A stretch of 64,000 nucleotides of DNA from Pseudoduganella violacea (lineage in GTDB: Bacteria; Pseudomonadota; Gammaproteobacteria; Burkholderiales; Burkholderiaceae_D), in contig NZ_JACHXD010000009.1 in assembly GCF_014191875.1 (NCBI RefSeq), positions 62,001 to 126,000 of the forward strand. The letters are read 5' to 3'. Positions 17,322 to 26,584 of the stretch are shown here, piece after piece. The position numbers and the translations under genes were made by a program. Each line of letters starts with the position of its first letter. The first letter of the stretch is position 1. The notes under the pieces were generated by a model. The model did not search any database. It saw only the letters and a list, made by a program, of their open reading frames with translations, and was not told the DNA's origin.

Positions 17322-18059
17322 ATGACCTCTTTTCTCAGCGCGCTCCTGGTCCAAAATGACGCCGGGCGCATCACCGCTTCGCACAGCCACGCGCGCGGCC
17401 AATTGTTCGGCGCCCAGCGCGGCCTGCTGACGGTGGGCGCGGGCGATAGCCTATGGGTGGTGCCCGCCACGCATGCGGTCTGGGTGCCGCCGCACTGTCC
17501 GCATTCCCTGCATTCGCACGGCGCTTTCGCCGGCTGGAGCGTGTATGTCGATGACGCGGCCTGCGCCGGCCTGCCGCGCCAGCCCTGCGTGATGCAGGCT
17601 TCCGGCCTGCTGCGCGAGGCGGTGCTGCGCGCGGCGCAATGGGTGGAGGGAGAGTTCGACGCGGCGCGCCAGCGCGTGGCGGGCGTGATCCTGGATGAAG
17701 TGGCCAGCCTGCCGCGCGCCTCGCTGGTGTTGCCGATGCCCGCCGATGCGCGCCTGCGCCGCATCGCCCAGGCCATCGCCGCCGACCTGGCCGACAAGCG
17801 CCGCATGGAGGATTGGGCCGCCTGGGCCGGCATGGCGCCACGCACGCTGGCACGCCGCTTTCTGTCCGAAACGGGATTCAGCTTCGCCGACTGGCGCCAG
17901 CGCGCGCGCCTGATGCGGGCGCTGGAAATGCTGGCGGCGCAACGCTCCGTCACCGCCATCGCGCTCGATCTGGGCTACGACAATGTGAGCGCCTTCATCG
18001 CCATGTTCAAACGCAGCTTCGGCGTGACGCCCAGCCGCTATTTCAGCGAGACGGAATAA
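17322..18059 (+). CDS. AraC-family transcriptional regulator
   Basis: The 245-residue protein has an N-terminal cupin-like arm (SHSHARGQLFGAQRGLLTV) and a C-terminal double helix-turn-helix: MEDWAAWAGMAPRTLARRF for the first and SVTAIALDLGYDNVSAFIAM for the second, followed by the family signature FGVTPSRYF. The cupin arm His residues resemble those of regulators such as NimR. Likely targets are its neighbours, the divergent SnoaL-like gene and possibly the convergent secreted NTF2-like gene. Confidence 0.92.
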   Translation: MTSFLSALLVQNDAGRITASHSHARGQLFGAQRGLLTVGAGDSLWVVPATHAVWVPPHCPHSLHSHGAFAGWSVYVDDAACAGLPRQPCVMQASGLLREAVLRAAQWVEGEFDAARQRVAGVILDEVASLPRASLVLPMPADARLRRIAQAIAADLADKRRMEDWAAWAGMAPRTLARRFLSETGFSFADWRQRARLMRALEMLAAQRSVTAIALDLGYDNVSAFIAMFKRSFGVTPSRYFSETE

Positions 18060-18062
18060 AGC

Positions 18063-18569
18063 TTATTTTGATGCGTCCTTGCCTTCGTGTGCGGCAACCG
18101 CCTTGGTGAATTTATCCATCAGCGGATTGGGCACGGCCAGCGAAAGCTGGTAGTGCTCGATCAGGAAACCCTTCTCCGTGCTGCGCAGCACGCCACTGGC
18201 CTGGCAGGTGCCCATCTGCGTATTCAACTGCTCGTCGAACCAGACATATTTTTTGTCGGGAGAAAAATAGACATTGCGCTTTTGCGCCGTGAAGGCCCAG
18301 GCCTTCTTGCGGTCGAAATAGGGTTTGGCCCAGACCTTGAAGGCGTCGCGCGTCCACACTTCGGATTTATCGGTGCCGATGTAAATGCCCTCGGGCGCCA
18401 TCTTGTCGAAATAGGCCGGATCGGCGTTGGCCGCGTCCTTGTGCCAGCCGTCGACAAAGTCATTCACCTTGGCGCGGAAGGCCTGGTCGGCGGCCGGGGA
18501 CTGGGCGCAGGCGGCGAAGGGCAGGGCGAGGCAGGCGGCAAGCAGGGGGGCGGCGAAGGCGGTTTTCAT
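18063..18569 (-). CDS. Secreted SnoaL-like (NTF2-fold) protein
   Basis: This 168-residue protein has a signal peptide (MKTAFAAPLLAACLALPFAA) with a possible lipobox ending at Cys22, so it may be a lipoprotein. The mature part has the DFVDGWHKDAANADPAYFD opening and FDEQLNTQMGTCQASGVL sheet typical of SnoaL_3 proteins. GGA lies seven bases before the ATG at 18569; a TTG two codons upstream is less likely. It ends 4 bp from the AraC stop, convergent. The function is unknown; a periplasmic binding or detoxifying role is possible. Confidence 0.82.
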   Translation of the reverse strand: MKTAFAAPLLAACLALPFAACAQSPAADQAFRAKVNDFVDGWHKDAANADPAYFDKMAPEGIYIGTDKSEVWTRDAFKVWAKPYFDRKKAWAFTAQKRNVYFSPDKKYVWFDEQLNTQMGTCQASGVLRSTEKGFLIEHYQLSLAVPNPLMDKFTKAVAAHEGKDASK

Positions 18570-18693
18570 GGGCAATCCTTAAGGTTGGCGCGGGTGTCCG
18601 CTTTGACAAGAATACATCAGTAAGCGGGCCGGTTCGGCGCTGGCTGTATAATCACCCGCCACCTTCCACCGATCACTGAAGATAACAAGACAC

Positions 18694-20163
18694 ATGGCTT
18701 CACCCAACGATACCGTCAGCATGGCGCTGTTCTGCGACTTTGAAAACGTCGCCCTCGGCGTGCGCGACGCCAACTACGAAAAATTCGACATCAAGCCAGT
18801 GCTGGAGCGCCTGCTGCTGAAAGGCAGCATCGTGGTCAAGAAGGCGTATTGCGACTGGGACCGCTACAAGGGCTTCAAGGGGCCGATGCATGAGGCGAAC
18901 TTCGAGCTGATCGAAATTCCCCACGTGCGCCTGTCCGGCAAGAACTCGGCCGATATCCGCATGGTGGTCGATGCGCTCGACCTGTGCTACACCAAAGCCC
19001 ACGTGAACACCTTCGTCATCATTTCCGGCGACTCCGATTTCTCGCCGCTGGTGTCCAAGCTGCGCGAAAACGCCAAGAAGGTGATCGGCGTCGGCGTGAA
19101 GGATTCCACCTCGGATCTGCTGGTTGCCAACTGCGACGAATTCATTTTCTACGACGACCTGGTGCGCGAAAGCCGCCGTGCCGCCAAGCGCGATTCGCGC
19201 GACTCGCAGCAGCCCAAGCGCTCGCCGGAAGAGGAAAAACGCCGCCGCGAAGAGATGGACAAGCGCCGCAGCCAGGCCGTGGACATCGCCTACGCCACCT
19301 TCGACGCCCTGGTGGCCGAGCGCGGCGACAGCGGCAAGATCTGGGCATCGGTGCTGAAAGAGGCGATCAAGCGCCGCAAGCCGGATTTCAGCGAGTCCTA
19401 TTACGGCTTCCGCACCTTCGGCAATCTGCTGGAAGAGATGAAGGCGCGCGGCCTGCTGGAATTCGGCCGTGACGAAAAATCCGGCGCCTACGTGTATCGC
19501 GGCAGCGGTCCGGTGCAGCCCGTCGTTGCCGAGAGCGCGGACGGCGAAGCCGCCCAGCCGCCGGCAGCGCAGCAAGCGCCGTCGCAGCAGGATGGCGAGC
19601 GCAACGAACAGCGCCGCGGACGCGGCAACCGCGGCGGCCGCAGCCGCCGTGGCGGCGAGCAGCACGAAGTCGTGCAGCCGAACGCCGGGGCGGACGTGAT
19701 CGACGCCGAAGCCCAGGCTCCAGCCAGCGTCTGGCCCGAAACGCCAGCGCCGCAGCGCGAAGAGGCTGTGCCGCTGGGGGAAGCGCTTGAGCACGCGCCA
19801 GCCGAAGCCCCAGCCGAGGAAGCGCCTGCGCCGGAGGCGAAAGCCAAGCCTGCCAAGGCCGCCGCCAAGCGCGCGCCCGCCGCGCGCAAGACTGCAGTCA
19901 AAAAGCCAGCCCGCACCAGCAAGGCCGCCAAGGCAGCCGAACAGGCGGCGGAAGGCGCGGCCGTAGTTGTCGCCGAGGCGCAGCCGGAAGCTGTTGCGGA
20001 AACCGTGGCGGCACCCGTGGCGGCTCCTGCGGTCGCGGCGGCGGAGGGGCCAGATGCAGCTAGCGACGCCGCTGCCGCCAAGCGCGTGCCGAAGCCCGGC
20101 ACGCATAAAGCCCCTGCGCGCAGCCGCCTGCCGCGCAAACCGAAGCCCAAGGCTGACGCCTGA
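18694..20163 (+). CDS. NYN-domain RNase-like protein with LOTUS (OST-HTH) domain
   Basis: The product is 489 residues. The N-terminal NYN/PIN-like domain (about 9-160) has its acidic cluster at D15 (LFCDFEN), D87 (NSADIRM), D93, D113 and D115 (SGDSDFS). A basic coiled linker (160-190) leads to a LOTUS/OST-HTH domain (about 194-270) that ends in SGAYVYRGSG. Residues 280-489 are a disordered Ala/Pro/Lys/Glu-rich tail with an RGRGNRGGRSRRGG RNA-binding-like patch. It is probably an RNA endonuclease; in other organisms NYN-LOTUS proteins bind RNA G-quadruplexes or tRNA. A -10-like TATAAT is at 18647-18652 with no clear -35. Confidence 0.9.
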   Translation: MASPNDTVSMALFCDFENVALGVRDANYEKFDIKPVLERLLLKGSIVVKKAYCDWDRYKGFKGPMHEANFELIEIPHVRLSGKNSADIRMVVDALDLCYTKAHVNTFVIISGDSDFSPLVSKLRENAKKVIGVGVKDSTSDLLVANCDEFIFYDDLVRESRRAAKRDSRDSQQPKRSPEEEKRRREEMDKRRSQAVDIAYATFDALVAERGDSGKIWASVLKEAIKRRKPDFSESYYGFRTFGNLLEEMKARGLLEFGRDEKSGAYVYRGSGPVQPVVAESADGEAAQPPAAQQAPSQQDGERNEQRRGRGNRGGRSRRGGEQHEVVQPNAGADVIDAEAQAPASVWPETPAPQREEAVPLGEALEHAPAEAPAEEAPAPEAKAKPAKAAAKRAPAARKTAVKKPARTSKAAKAAEQAAEGAAVVVAEAQPEAVAETVAAPVAAPAVAAAEGPDAASDAAAAKRVPKPGTHKAPARSRLPRKPKPKADA

Positions 20164-20184
20164 ATCCAGGCTTAAGCCGAAGAG

Positions 20185-20217
20185 AAAGCGCCCCGGCGAT
20201 TTACTGCCGGGCGCTTT
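20185..20217 (+). terminator. Probable terminator hairpin after the NYN gene
   Basis: AAAGCGCCCCGGC (20185-20197) pairs with GCCGGGCGCTTT (20206-20217) with one bulged C. The T tract is only three bases, so efficiency is doubtful. Confidence 0.5.
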
Positions 20218-20285
20218 GCTGCCATACTTGAAGCCTGAATAATCATAAGCGGCAGCGGCATAAGCCTGCCGCCGCGGCGGCATCC

Positions 20286-21137
20286 ATGGCAATCCTCAGC
20301 GAAATCACCCTTTATCCCATCAAATCCTGCGCCGGCATCGTTCTGCACGAAGCCACGCTGACCCGTTCCGGCCTGATGACGGAACAGGTGTATGACCGGG
20401 AATGGGTGGTGGTCGATGAGAATGGCATGTTCCTGACCCAGCGCGATCATCCGCGCATGGCCCTGATCGTGCCGCGCCTGAAAAGCGAGACGCTCGAGCT
20501 GCGCGCGCCCGGCATGCTGCAGCTGGAAATCGAATTGGGCCTGCCCGACCCCGAGCTGGCGCCCACCCTGGAAGTCCAGGTCTGGGACGACCGCGTGCTG
20601 GCCTACGACTGCGACGCCACCACGGCCGCCTGGTTCAGCAGCTTCCTCGGCATTCCCTGCCGCCTGGCGCGCTTCCACGCCAAAGGCGAGCGCCTGACCA
20701 GCGGCAAATGGACCGCCGGCGCCCGCCATCCCACCATGTTCGCCGACGGCTATCCCTTGCTGATCGCCGGCGCCGCCTCGCTGGAAGATTTGAACGGCCG
20801 CCTGCGCGCCGCCGGCCGCGACGCCATTCCCATGAACCGCTTCCGTCCCAATCTGGTGGTGGCGGGCCTGGACGCGTATGAGGAAGACTATGTGGACACT
20901 TTCCAGCTCGGCCCTATCGTGCTGCAAGCGGCCAAGCCCTGCTCGCGCTGCCCGATCCCGTCGGTGGACCAGAACAAGGGCGAATTCGGCCCCGATCCGC
21001 TGGATTTGATGGCGGGCTATCGTGCCAAGGAAGTGGTGGACGGTGCGCTATGCTTCGGCATGAATAGCGTGGTACTGGAAGGCGATGGCGAACGTTTGCG
21101 CGTCGGCCAGGAAATCGAGGTTACACTGGCGTTTTGA
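20286..21137 (+). CDS. MOSC domain-containing protein (YcbX/mARC-like)
   Basis: This 283-residue protein has an N-terminal MOSC beta-barrel domain (ITLYPIKSCAGIVLHEATL to about residue 120) and a MOSC domain with NRFRPNLVVAGLDAYEED and the molybdenum-binding Cys segment QAAKPCSRCPIPSVDQ. Family members such as YcbX reduce N-hydroxylated compounds with Moco. YcbX itself has an extra ferredoxin domain, missing here, so electrons must come from a separate protein. It is followed 28 bp later by a diguanylate cyclase gene. Confidence 0.9.
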   Translation: MAILSEITLYPIKSCAGIVLHEATLTRSGLMTEQVYDREWVVVDENGMFLTQRDHPRMALIVPRLKSETLELRAPGMLQLEIELGLPDPELAPTLEVQVWDDRVLAYDCDATTAAWFSSFLGIPCRLARFHAKGERLTSGKWTAGARHPTMFADGYPLLIAGAASLEDLNGRLRAAGRDAIPMNRFRPNLVVAGLDAYEEDYVDTFQLGPIVLQAAKPCSRCPIPSVDQNKGEFGPDPLDLMAGYRAKEVVDGALCFGMNSVVLEGDGERLRVGQEIEVTLAF

Positions 21138-21165
21138 ACGCTATTTTGGGCGGCATTCAAGGCAG

Positions 21166-22320
21166 ATGGATATGAGGCAGCAAGTTACGGGCATACAGCC
21201 CCCGCAAACCGACCTGGCGGCAGAAAACCAGGCCTTGCGCGCGCGCCTGGCCTATCTGCTGGAGCAGGCCGAGCGCAACCACTCCATCATGACGCGCCAC
21301 CAGGCTTTCGACCTGGAGATCGTCGGCGCCTCCAATTTCCCCGAGCTGGTGAGCACCATCTTCCGCACCCTGCCCGTGATCTCGGAGCTGGAGAGCGTGA
21401 CCCTGACCCTGATCGACGAGGACGCCGACATCCACACCGTGATGGAAAAGCTGGGCGTGGACTTCGCCCAGTTCCCCGATCTGCTGTTCGCCGAAAGCAT
21501 CGACGAACTGGGTTTCGAGCTGGAACCGCGCAATCTTGCCGCCCAGGCGCCGCGCCCCCTGCTGTGCATGTACGAGGCGGCCCGCCACGCGCGCCACTTC
21601 CCGCAGGCGCCGCAAGGCCTGCAGAGCGTCGCCCTGGTGCCGCTGCTGCGCAATAAGCGCATCATCGGCAGCCTGAATCTGGGCAGCGTCGACCCCACCC
21701 GCTTCACGCCCAGCCTGGGCACGGACTTTATCGAGCATATGGCCTCGATCATCGCCATCTGCCTGGAAAACGTGATCAGCAACGAGATGCTGAAGTACAT
21801 CGGCCTGACCGACTCGCTGACCGGCGTCTACAACCGCCGCTACATCGACCGCCGCCTGCTCGAAGAGATCGCGCGCGCGCGCCGCCAGAACTACCAGATC
21901 TCCTTCATGTACATCGACATCGACCACTTCAAGCGCGTCAACGACACCGTCGGCCACCAGGGCGGCGACGATGTGCTGCGCGAAGTGGCGGCCCGCATCA
22001 AGGCCGAGCTGCGCCTGTCGGACGCGCTGGCCCGTTTCGGCGGCGAGGAATTCGTGGTGCTGCTGATCGATGCCGATCTGGAGAGCGCGGCCTTCGTGGC
22101 CGAACGCATCCGCGCCGGCGTGGCTGCCAGCCTGATCGAATTAGCGCAGGGTTTGCAGGTATCGATTACCGCCTCGATCGGCGTGGCCAGCCTGGGCCAG
22201 CCGGAGCAAGACCGCCCGGCCGAACAGGTGGCGCTGGAACTGATCGCCCACGCCGACGAAGCGCTGTACCAGGCGAAAGAGGGCGGCCGCAATCGCGTGA
22301 TCCGCTACCAGCCGCACTAA
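21166..22320 (+). CDS. Diguanylate cyclase with DUF484-like sensory domain
   Basis: The 384-residue protein begins with a short coiled coil (LAAENQALRARLAYLLEQ) and a GAF-like DUF484 region to about residue 205, then a GGDEF domain. The active site is GGEEF at 292-296, preceded by an RxxD inhibitory site at 283-286 (RLSD), so product inhibition by c-di-GMP is expected. The metal Asp is in YIDIDHFKRVND. No membrane segment is present. The start is ATG 21166 or 21172; AAGG at 21159-21162 fits the second slightly better. An open frame from 21085 overlaps the MOSC gene and is rejected. Its end overlaps the antiporter stop by 4 bp. Confidence 0.94.
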   Translation: MDMRQQVTGIQPPQTDLAAENQALRARLAYLLEQAERNHSIMTRHQAFDLEIVGASNFPELVSTIFRTLPVISELESVTLTLIDEDADIHTVMEKLGVDFAQFPDLLFAESIDELGFELEPRNLAAQAPRPLLCMYEAARHARHFPQAPQGLQSVALVPLLRNKRIIGSLNLGSVDPTRFTPSLGTDFIEHMASIIAICLENVISNEMLKYIGLTDSLTGVYNRRYIDRRLLEEIARARRQNYQISFMYIDIDHFKRVNDTVGHQGGDDVLREVAARIKAELRLSDALARFGGEEFVVLLIDADLESAAFVAERIRAGVAASLIELAQGLQVSITASIGVASLGQPEQDRPAEQVALELIAHADEALYQAKEGGRNRVIRYQPH

Positions 22321-24296
22321 ATCAACAGCTGGGTTTCGGCGCGGGCCACTTCCTCGGCGCCGCCGCGCAGCACCACCACATCGCCCGCTTCCAGCACCGT
22401 ATCCGGCGTCACGTCCAGCGGCAGCTTGCCGCGCCGGATGCCGGCCACTTCGGCCCCGGTCTCTTTCATCTGCACATCGCACAAGGCCTTGCCCACGCAG
22501 GAGGCGTTTTCCGCCAACGCCACCGAATGCAGGCGCACCAGGTCGGCCTCTTCGCCGCTGTCGCTGGCGCCGTGGAAATAGCCGCGCAGCGAGGCGTAGC
22601 GCTCTTCGCGCGCCACCTGCACGCGGTGCACCACGCGCCGCAGCGGCACGCCCAGCATCACCAGCGCGTGCGAGGCCAGCATCAGGCTGCCCTCCATCAG
22701 TTCCGGCACCACTTCGGCCGCGCCAGCCGCTTTCAGGCGGTCCAGGTCCGTGTCGTCATGGCTGCGCACGATCACCGGCAGGTTCGGGGCCAGTTCGTGC
22801 ACCAGATGCAGCACCCTCAGCGCCGACGGCGTGCTGGCATAGGTGATGACCAGGGCGGCGGCGCGCGTCACGCCCGCCGCCACCAGGCTTTCGCGCCGCG
22901 CCGCGTCGCCGTAGGACACGTTGGCGCCGGCGGCCTGCGCCTCCTGCACCCGCTCCGGGTCCAGGTCGAGCGCGTGGTAGTCGATCTTCTCTTCCGTCAG
23001 CAAGGTCGCCAGGCTTTGCCCGCTGCGGCCGAAACCGGCCACGATCACATGCTGTTGCGTGGCCATGCTGCGCGCCGCGATCTTGGTCAGGTTCAGCGAC
23101 TGCATCATCCACTCGTTGCTGGAGAATTTCAGCACCAGGCGGTCGGACTGTTCGATCAGGAAGGGCGCGGCCAGCATGGATAGCACCATCGAGGCCAGCA
23201 CCACCTGGATCAGGGCGCCGTCCATCAGTTGCACGCCGCCCGCCACATTCAGCAGCACGAAGCCGAATTCGCCGGCCTGGGCCAGTCCCAGGCCGGTGCG
23301 CATGGCGGTGCCGTCGGAGGAGCCGAACAGCTTGGCCAGACCGGCGATCAGGGCGAATTTGAGCAGCACCGGCCCGGCCAGCAGGATCAGCACCAGCCAC
23401 CAGTTCTGCATCACCACGCGGAAGTTGAGCAGCATGCCGACGGTGATGAAGAAAAGCCCCAGCAGCACGTCGCGGAAAGGCTTGATGTCTTCTTCCACCT
23501 GGTGCCGATATTCGGTCTCCGAGATCAGCATGCCGGCCACGAAGGCGCCCAGGGCCATGGACAGGCCGGCGCGCTCGGTGATCCAGGCCGCGCCCAGGGT
23601 CACCAGCAGCAGGTTGAGCATGAACAGCTCCTGCGAGCGGCGCTTGACGACGATGGTAAACCAGCCGCGCATCAGCTTCTGGCCGATGAACAGCAGCAGC
23701 ACCAGCACGATCACCGCTTTCAGGCTGGCCCAGCCCAGGGTGGCGGCCAGGTTCTCGGGGTTTTGCGCGAGGGAGGGGATCAGGATCAGCAGCGGCACCA
23801 CGGCCAGATCCTGGAACAGCAGGATGCCGATGATCTTGCGTCCGTGGTCGCTTTCCAGCTCCAGCCGCTCGGTCAGCATCTTGGAGACGATGGCGGTGGA
23901 AGACATGGCCAGCGCGCCGCCCAGCGCGAAGGCGGCCTGCCAGCTGATTTGCAGATAGGCCGGCAGCACCATCGACACCAGCCAGCCGAAGGCCATGGTG
24001 GAGACGATGGTCAGCCCCACCTGGGCCATGCCCAGGCCGAACACGATGCTGCGCATGGCCATCAGCTTGGGCAGGGAGAATTCAAGGCCGATGGAGAACA
24101 TCAGGAACACCACGCCGAATTCGGCCAGGGCGTGGGTGGCGGGGCTTTCCTCGGCCAGGCCGAGGGCGTGCGGGCCGATCAGGATGCCCACCGCGAGATA
24201 ACCGAGCATGGGCGGCAGGTGCAGCATGCGGAATGCCACCACGCCCAGGACGGCGCTGCCGAGCAGCAGCAGGGTCAGTTCAAGGGGAGAGAACAT
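22317..24296 (-). CDS. CPA2-family cation:proton antiporter with RCK domains (Kef-like)
   Basis: This 659-residue protein has about 12 hydrophobic segments (residues 5-385) with FMFSIGLEFSLP-type and QAGEFGFVLLNVAGG motifs of Na+/H+ exchanger CPA2 proteins. A TrkA-N (RCK_N) domain starts at about 415 with the Rossmann motif HVIVAGFGRSGQS, and a TrkA-C domain occupies roughly 580-655. Such proteins (KefB/KefC, YbaL) exchange K+ or Na+ for protons and are gated by nucleotides or glutathione adducts. The ATG at 24296 follows GAGG by five bases. It is divergent from kdsD. Confidence 0.93.
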   Translation of the reverse strand: MFSPLELTLLLLGSAVLGVVAFRMLHLPPMLGYLAVGILIGPHALGLAEESPATHALAEFGVVFLMFSIGLEFSLPKLMAMRSIVFGLGMAQVGLTIVSTMAFGWLVSMVLPAYLQISWQAAFALGGALAMSSTAIVSKMLTERLELESDHGRKIIGILLFQDLAVVPLLILIPSLAQNPENLAATLGWASLKAVIVLVLLLFIGQKLMRGWFTIVVKRRSQELFMLNLLLVTLGAAWITERAGLSMALGAFVAGMLISETEYRHQVEEDIKPFRDVLLGLFFITVGMLLNFRVVMQNWWLVLILLAGPVLLKFALIAGLAKLFGSSDGTAMRTGLGLAQAGEFGFVLLNVAGGVQLMDGALIQVVLASMVLSMLAAPFLIEQSDRLVLKFSSNEWMMQSLNLTKIAARSMATQQHVIVAGFGRSGQSLATLLTEEKIDYHALDLDPERVQEAQAAGANVSYGDAARRESLVAAGVTRAAALVITYASTPSALRVLHLVHELAPNLPVIVRSHDDTDLDRLKAAGAAEVVPELMEGSLMLASHALVMLGVPLRRVVHRVQVAREERYASLRGYFHGASDSGEEADLVRLHSVALAENASCVGKALCDVQMKETGAEVAGIRRGKLPLDVTPDTVLEAGDVVVLRGGAEEVARAETQLLI

Positions 24297-24389
24297 GGCG
24301 GCCTCGATTCCAGCGCCGGACGTAGCCGGATGCGTGCTTTGTTTTGTCTGGCAAGTTTTTTGCTTTCCCAATTCGGCTATACTTTGGGC

Positions 24390-25412
24390 ATGAGTGTAAC
24401 CCATGAAAAAACAATGCTGAAAGCTTTTGACGCGAACACCGCCAAACGCGCCCTGGAACTGGCGCGCGAAGCCCTGCAAATCGAGACCGACGCCCTGGCC
24501 GCGCTGCATGCCCGCCTGGCCAGCGACGAGAGCGTGGGCCAGGCCGTGTCGCTGTTGCTAAATTGCAAGGGCCGGGTCGTGGTGTCCGGCATCGGCAAAT
24601 CCGGCCATATCGGCCGCAAAATCGCCGCCACCCTGGCGTCCACCGGCACCCCGGCCCTGTTTGTGCACCCGGCCGAAGCCGCCCACGGCGATCTGGGCAT
24701 GGTCACCTCCGACGATGCCTTTATCGCCATTTCCTACTCCGGCGAAAGCGCGGAGCTGATGGCCATCCTGCCCGTGGTGAAACGCATGGGCGGCGTGGTG
24801 ATTTCCATGACCGGCAAGCCCGAGTCGAGCCTGGCGCAGCTGGCCGACGTGCACCTGGACGTCTCCGTCGCCAAGGAAGCCTGCCCGCTGAACCTGGCGC
24901 CGACCGCCAGCACCACCGTCACCCTGGCGCTGGGCGACGCGATTGCCGTCGCGCTGCTCGACCTGCGCGGCTTCAAGGAAGAAGACTTCGCCCGCTCCCA
25001 CCCCGGTGGCGCGCTGGGCCGCCGCCTGCTGACCCATGTGCGCGACATCATGCGCAGCGGCGACGCCATTCCGGCCGTGGGCCTGGATACCGTGCTGCCC
25101 GACGCGCTGCTGGAAATCACGCAGAAGGGCATGGGCATGACCGCCGTGGTCGACCCCGACGGCCGTCCGGCCGGCGTCTTCACCGACGGCGACCTGCGCC
25201 GCATGATCGACAAGGTGCAGGACTTCAGCAAGGTGGTGATGCGCGACGTGATGCACGCCAACCCGCGCAGCATCGGCCCCGACCAGCTGGCGGTGGACGC
25301 CGTCGCCGTGATGGAGCAGTTCCGCATCAACCAGATGCTGGTGGTGGACGCCGCCGGCAAGCTGGTGGGCGCGCTGCACATCCATGACCTGACCCGCGCC
25401 AAGGTGATCTGA
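24390..25412 (+). CDS. kdsD: D-arabinose-5-phosphate isomerase KdsD/KpsF
   Basis: KdsD converts ribulose-5-phosphate to arabinose-5-phosphate, the first step of KDO synthesis for LPS. The 340-residue protein has a SIS domain (VVVSGIGKSGHIGRKIA, later SYSGESAELMAILP and the HPGGALGRRLL signature) and two CBS domains in the C-terminal third (RDIMRSGDAIP; MRDVMHANPRSI). The start is ATG 24390 or ATG 24414 (MLKAFDAN); neither has a clear Shine-Dalgarno sequence, and a TATACT at 24378-24383 is close enough to the first that the second would have a more usual leader. It overlaps kdsC by one base (TGATG). Confidence 0.94.
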   Translation: MSVTHEKTMLKAFDANTAKRALELAREALQIETDALAALHARLASDESVGQAVSLLLNCKGRVVVSGIGKSGHIGRKIAATLASTGTPALFVHPAEAAHGDLGMVTSDDAFIAISYSGESAELMAILPVVKRMGGVVISMTGKPESSLAQLADVHLDVSVAKEACPLNLAPTASTTVTLALGDAIAVALLDLRGFKEEDFARSHPGGALGRRLLTHVRDIMRSGDAIPAVGLDTVLPDALLEITQKGMGMTAVVDPDGRPAGVFTDGDLRRMIDKVQDFSKVVMRDVMHANPRSIGPDQLAVDAVAVMEQFRINQMLVVDAAGKLVGALHIHDLTRAKVI

Positions 25413-25951
25413 TGAGCGGCATCGACAAGCAGGACGTGCTGGCACGCGCCGCCAAAATCAAGCTGATGATCTTCGACGTCGACGGCGTGCTGACCGACGG
25501 CAGCCTGCATTACGGCGCCGAAGGCGAGTTGATGAAGACCTTCAATGTGCACGATGGCCTGGGCATCAAATTCCTGCAGCAGGCCGGCGTGCTGACGGCC
25601 ATCATCAGCGCGCGCCGCTCGCCCCAGGTGACGGCCCGCGCCAAGGACCTGGGCATCGAATTCGTGCACCAGGGCGGCCATGACAAGCTGACGCCCTTCA
25701 TGGACCTGCTGGCCAAGACCGGCCTCACCGCCGAGCAGGTCGGCTTCATCGGCGACGATGTGGTGGACCTGCCGATCCTGAGCCGCGTCGGCCTGGCCAT
25801 CGGCGTGCCGAACGGCCGTCCCGAGGTGCTGCAGCGCGTGCACCATGTGACCGCCGCCAGCGGCGGCCGCGGCGCCGTGCGCGAAGCCAGCGAACTGCTG
25901 CTGCGCGCCCAGGGCAGCTACGAACAGATTCTGGCCCAGTTCCTGGTCTGA
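25412..25951 (+). CDS. kdsC: KDO-8-phosphate phosphatase KdsC
   Basis: KdsC dephosphorylates KDO-8-phosphate. The 179-residue HAD-superfamily protein has motif I MIFDVDGVLTDGSL with its two catalytic Asp, LGIKFLQQAGV, SARRSPQVTARAKDLGI, and motif IV GFIGDDVVDLPIL. There is no cap domain, as expected for the tetrameric C0 class. It starts on the last base of the kdsD stop, so the two are translationally coupled. Confidence 0.97.
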   Translation: MSGIDKQDVLARAAKIKLMIFDVDGVLTDGSLHYGAEGELMKTFNVHDGLGIKFLQQAGVLTAIISARRSPQVTARAKDLGIEFVHQGGHDKLTPFMDLLAKTGLTAEQVGFIGDDVVDLPILSRVGLAIGVPNGRPEVLQRVHHVTAASGGRGAVREASELLLRAQGSYEQILAQFLV

Positions 25952-25965
25952 CAAAGGACAGCCCG

Positions 25966-26559
25966 ATGCGCCAGCGTACCGCCCACCGCTTCCGCCTGTC
26001 CATCGTGATGATGGCCATGCTCTTCCTCGCCTTCGGCAGCTTCTGGCTGCTGCAGCTGATGAACCAGGCCGGCGACCAGATCCAGGCCAGCCAGCGCCTG
26101 AATGAACCAGACTACATCGTGGAGGAGTTCAGCTTTGTCCGCATGAGCAAGGATGGACGCCCCAACTACATCATCTCCGGCGACAAGCTGACCCACCGTC
26201 CGGTCGACGACTCTTCCGAGATCGACAAGCCGCTGGTGCGCAGCTTGAGCAGCAAGGAGCAGCCGCCGATGGACATGCGCGCCCAGCACGCGCGCGTGGA
26301 CGACAATAACAGCCGCGTCGTGCTGACCAAGGACGTGCAGATCGACCGCGCGGCCGCCGCCAAGGGCCAGCCTTTCCAGCTGCGCACCGAGGCGCTGACC
26401 ATCTATCCGGACGAGGACCGCATGGAAACCGACCAGCCGGTGCAGATCCGCCAGGGCGAAGCCCGTGCCAGCGGCAGCGGCCTGCGTGGCAATAACGCGA
26501 GCCGCGAGCTGACGCTGAAAGGCCGCGGCACGCTGGTGCTGCCGCCTAAGCAGCACTAA
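25966..26559 (+). CDS. lptC: LPS export protein LptC
   Basis: LptC is the single-span inner-membrane protein that passes LPS from LptB2FG to LptA. The 197-residue protein has one hydrophobic segment near residues 10-28 (IVMMAMLFLAFGSFWLLQLM) and a periplasmic beta-jellyroll with EPDYIVEEFSFVRMSKDGRP. Length matches the family. It follows kdsC by 14 bp with AAAGGA before the ATG, and lptA follows 25 bp later. Confidence 0.94.
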   Translation: MRQRTAHRFRLSIVMMAMLFLAFGSFWLLQLMNQAGDQIQASQRLNEPDYIVEEFSFVRMSKDGRPNYIISGDKLTHRPVDDSSEIDKPLVRSLSSKEQPPMDMRAQHARVDDNNSRVVLTKDVQIDRAAAAKGQPFQLRTEALTIYPDEDRMETDQPVQIRQGEARASGSGLRGNNASRELTLKGRGTLVLPPKQH

Positions 26560-26584
26560 TCAATACCAAGAGAATGGAAATTCA

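Noticed and set aside
18603..18652. TTGACA and TATAAT as one promoter for the NYN gene
   Set aside because: The boxes are 38 bp apart, so they cannot belong to one promoter; only the TATAAT may be used.
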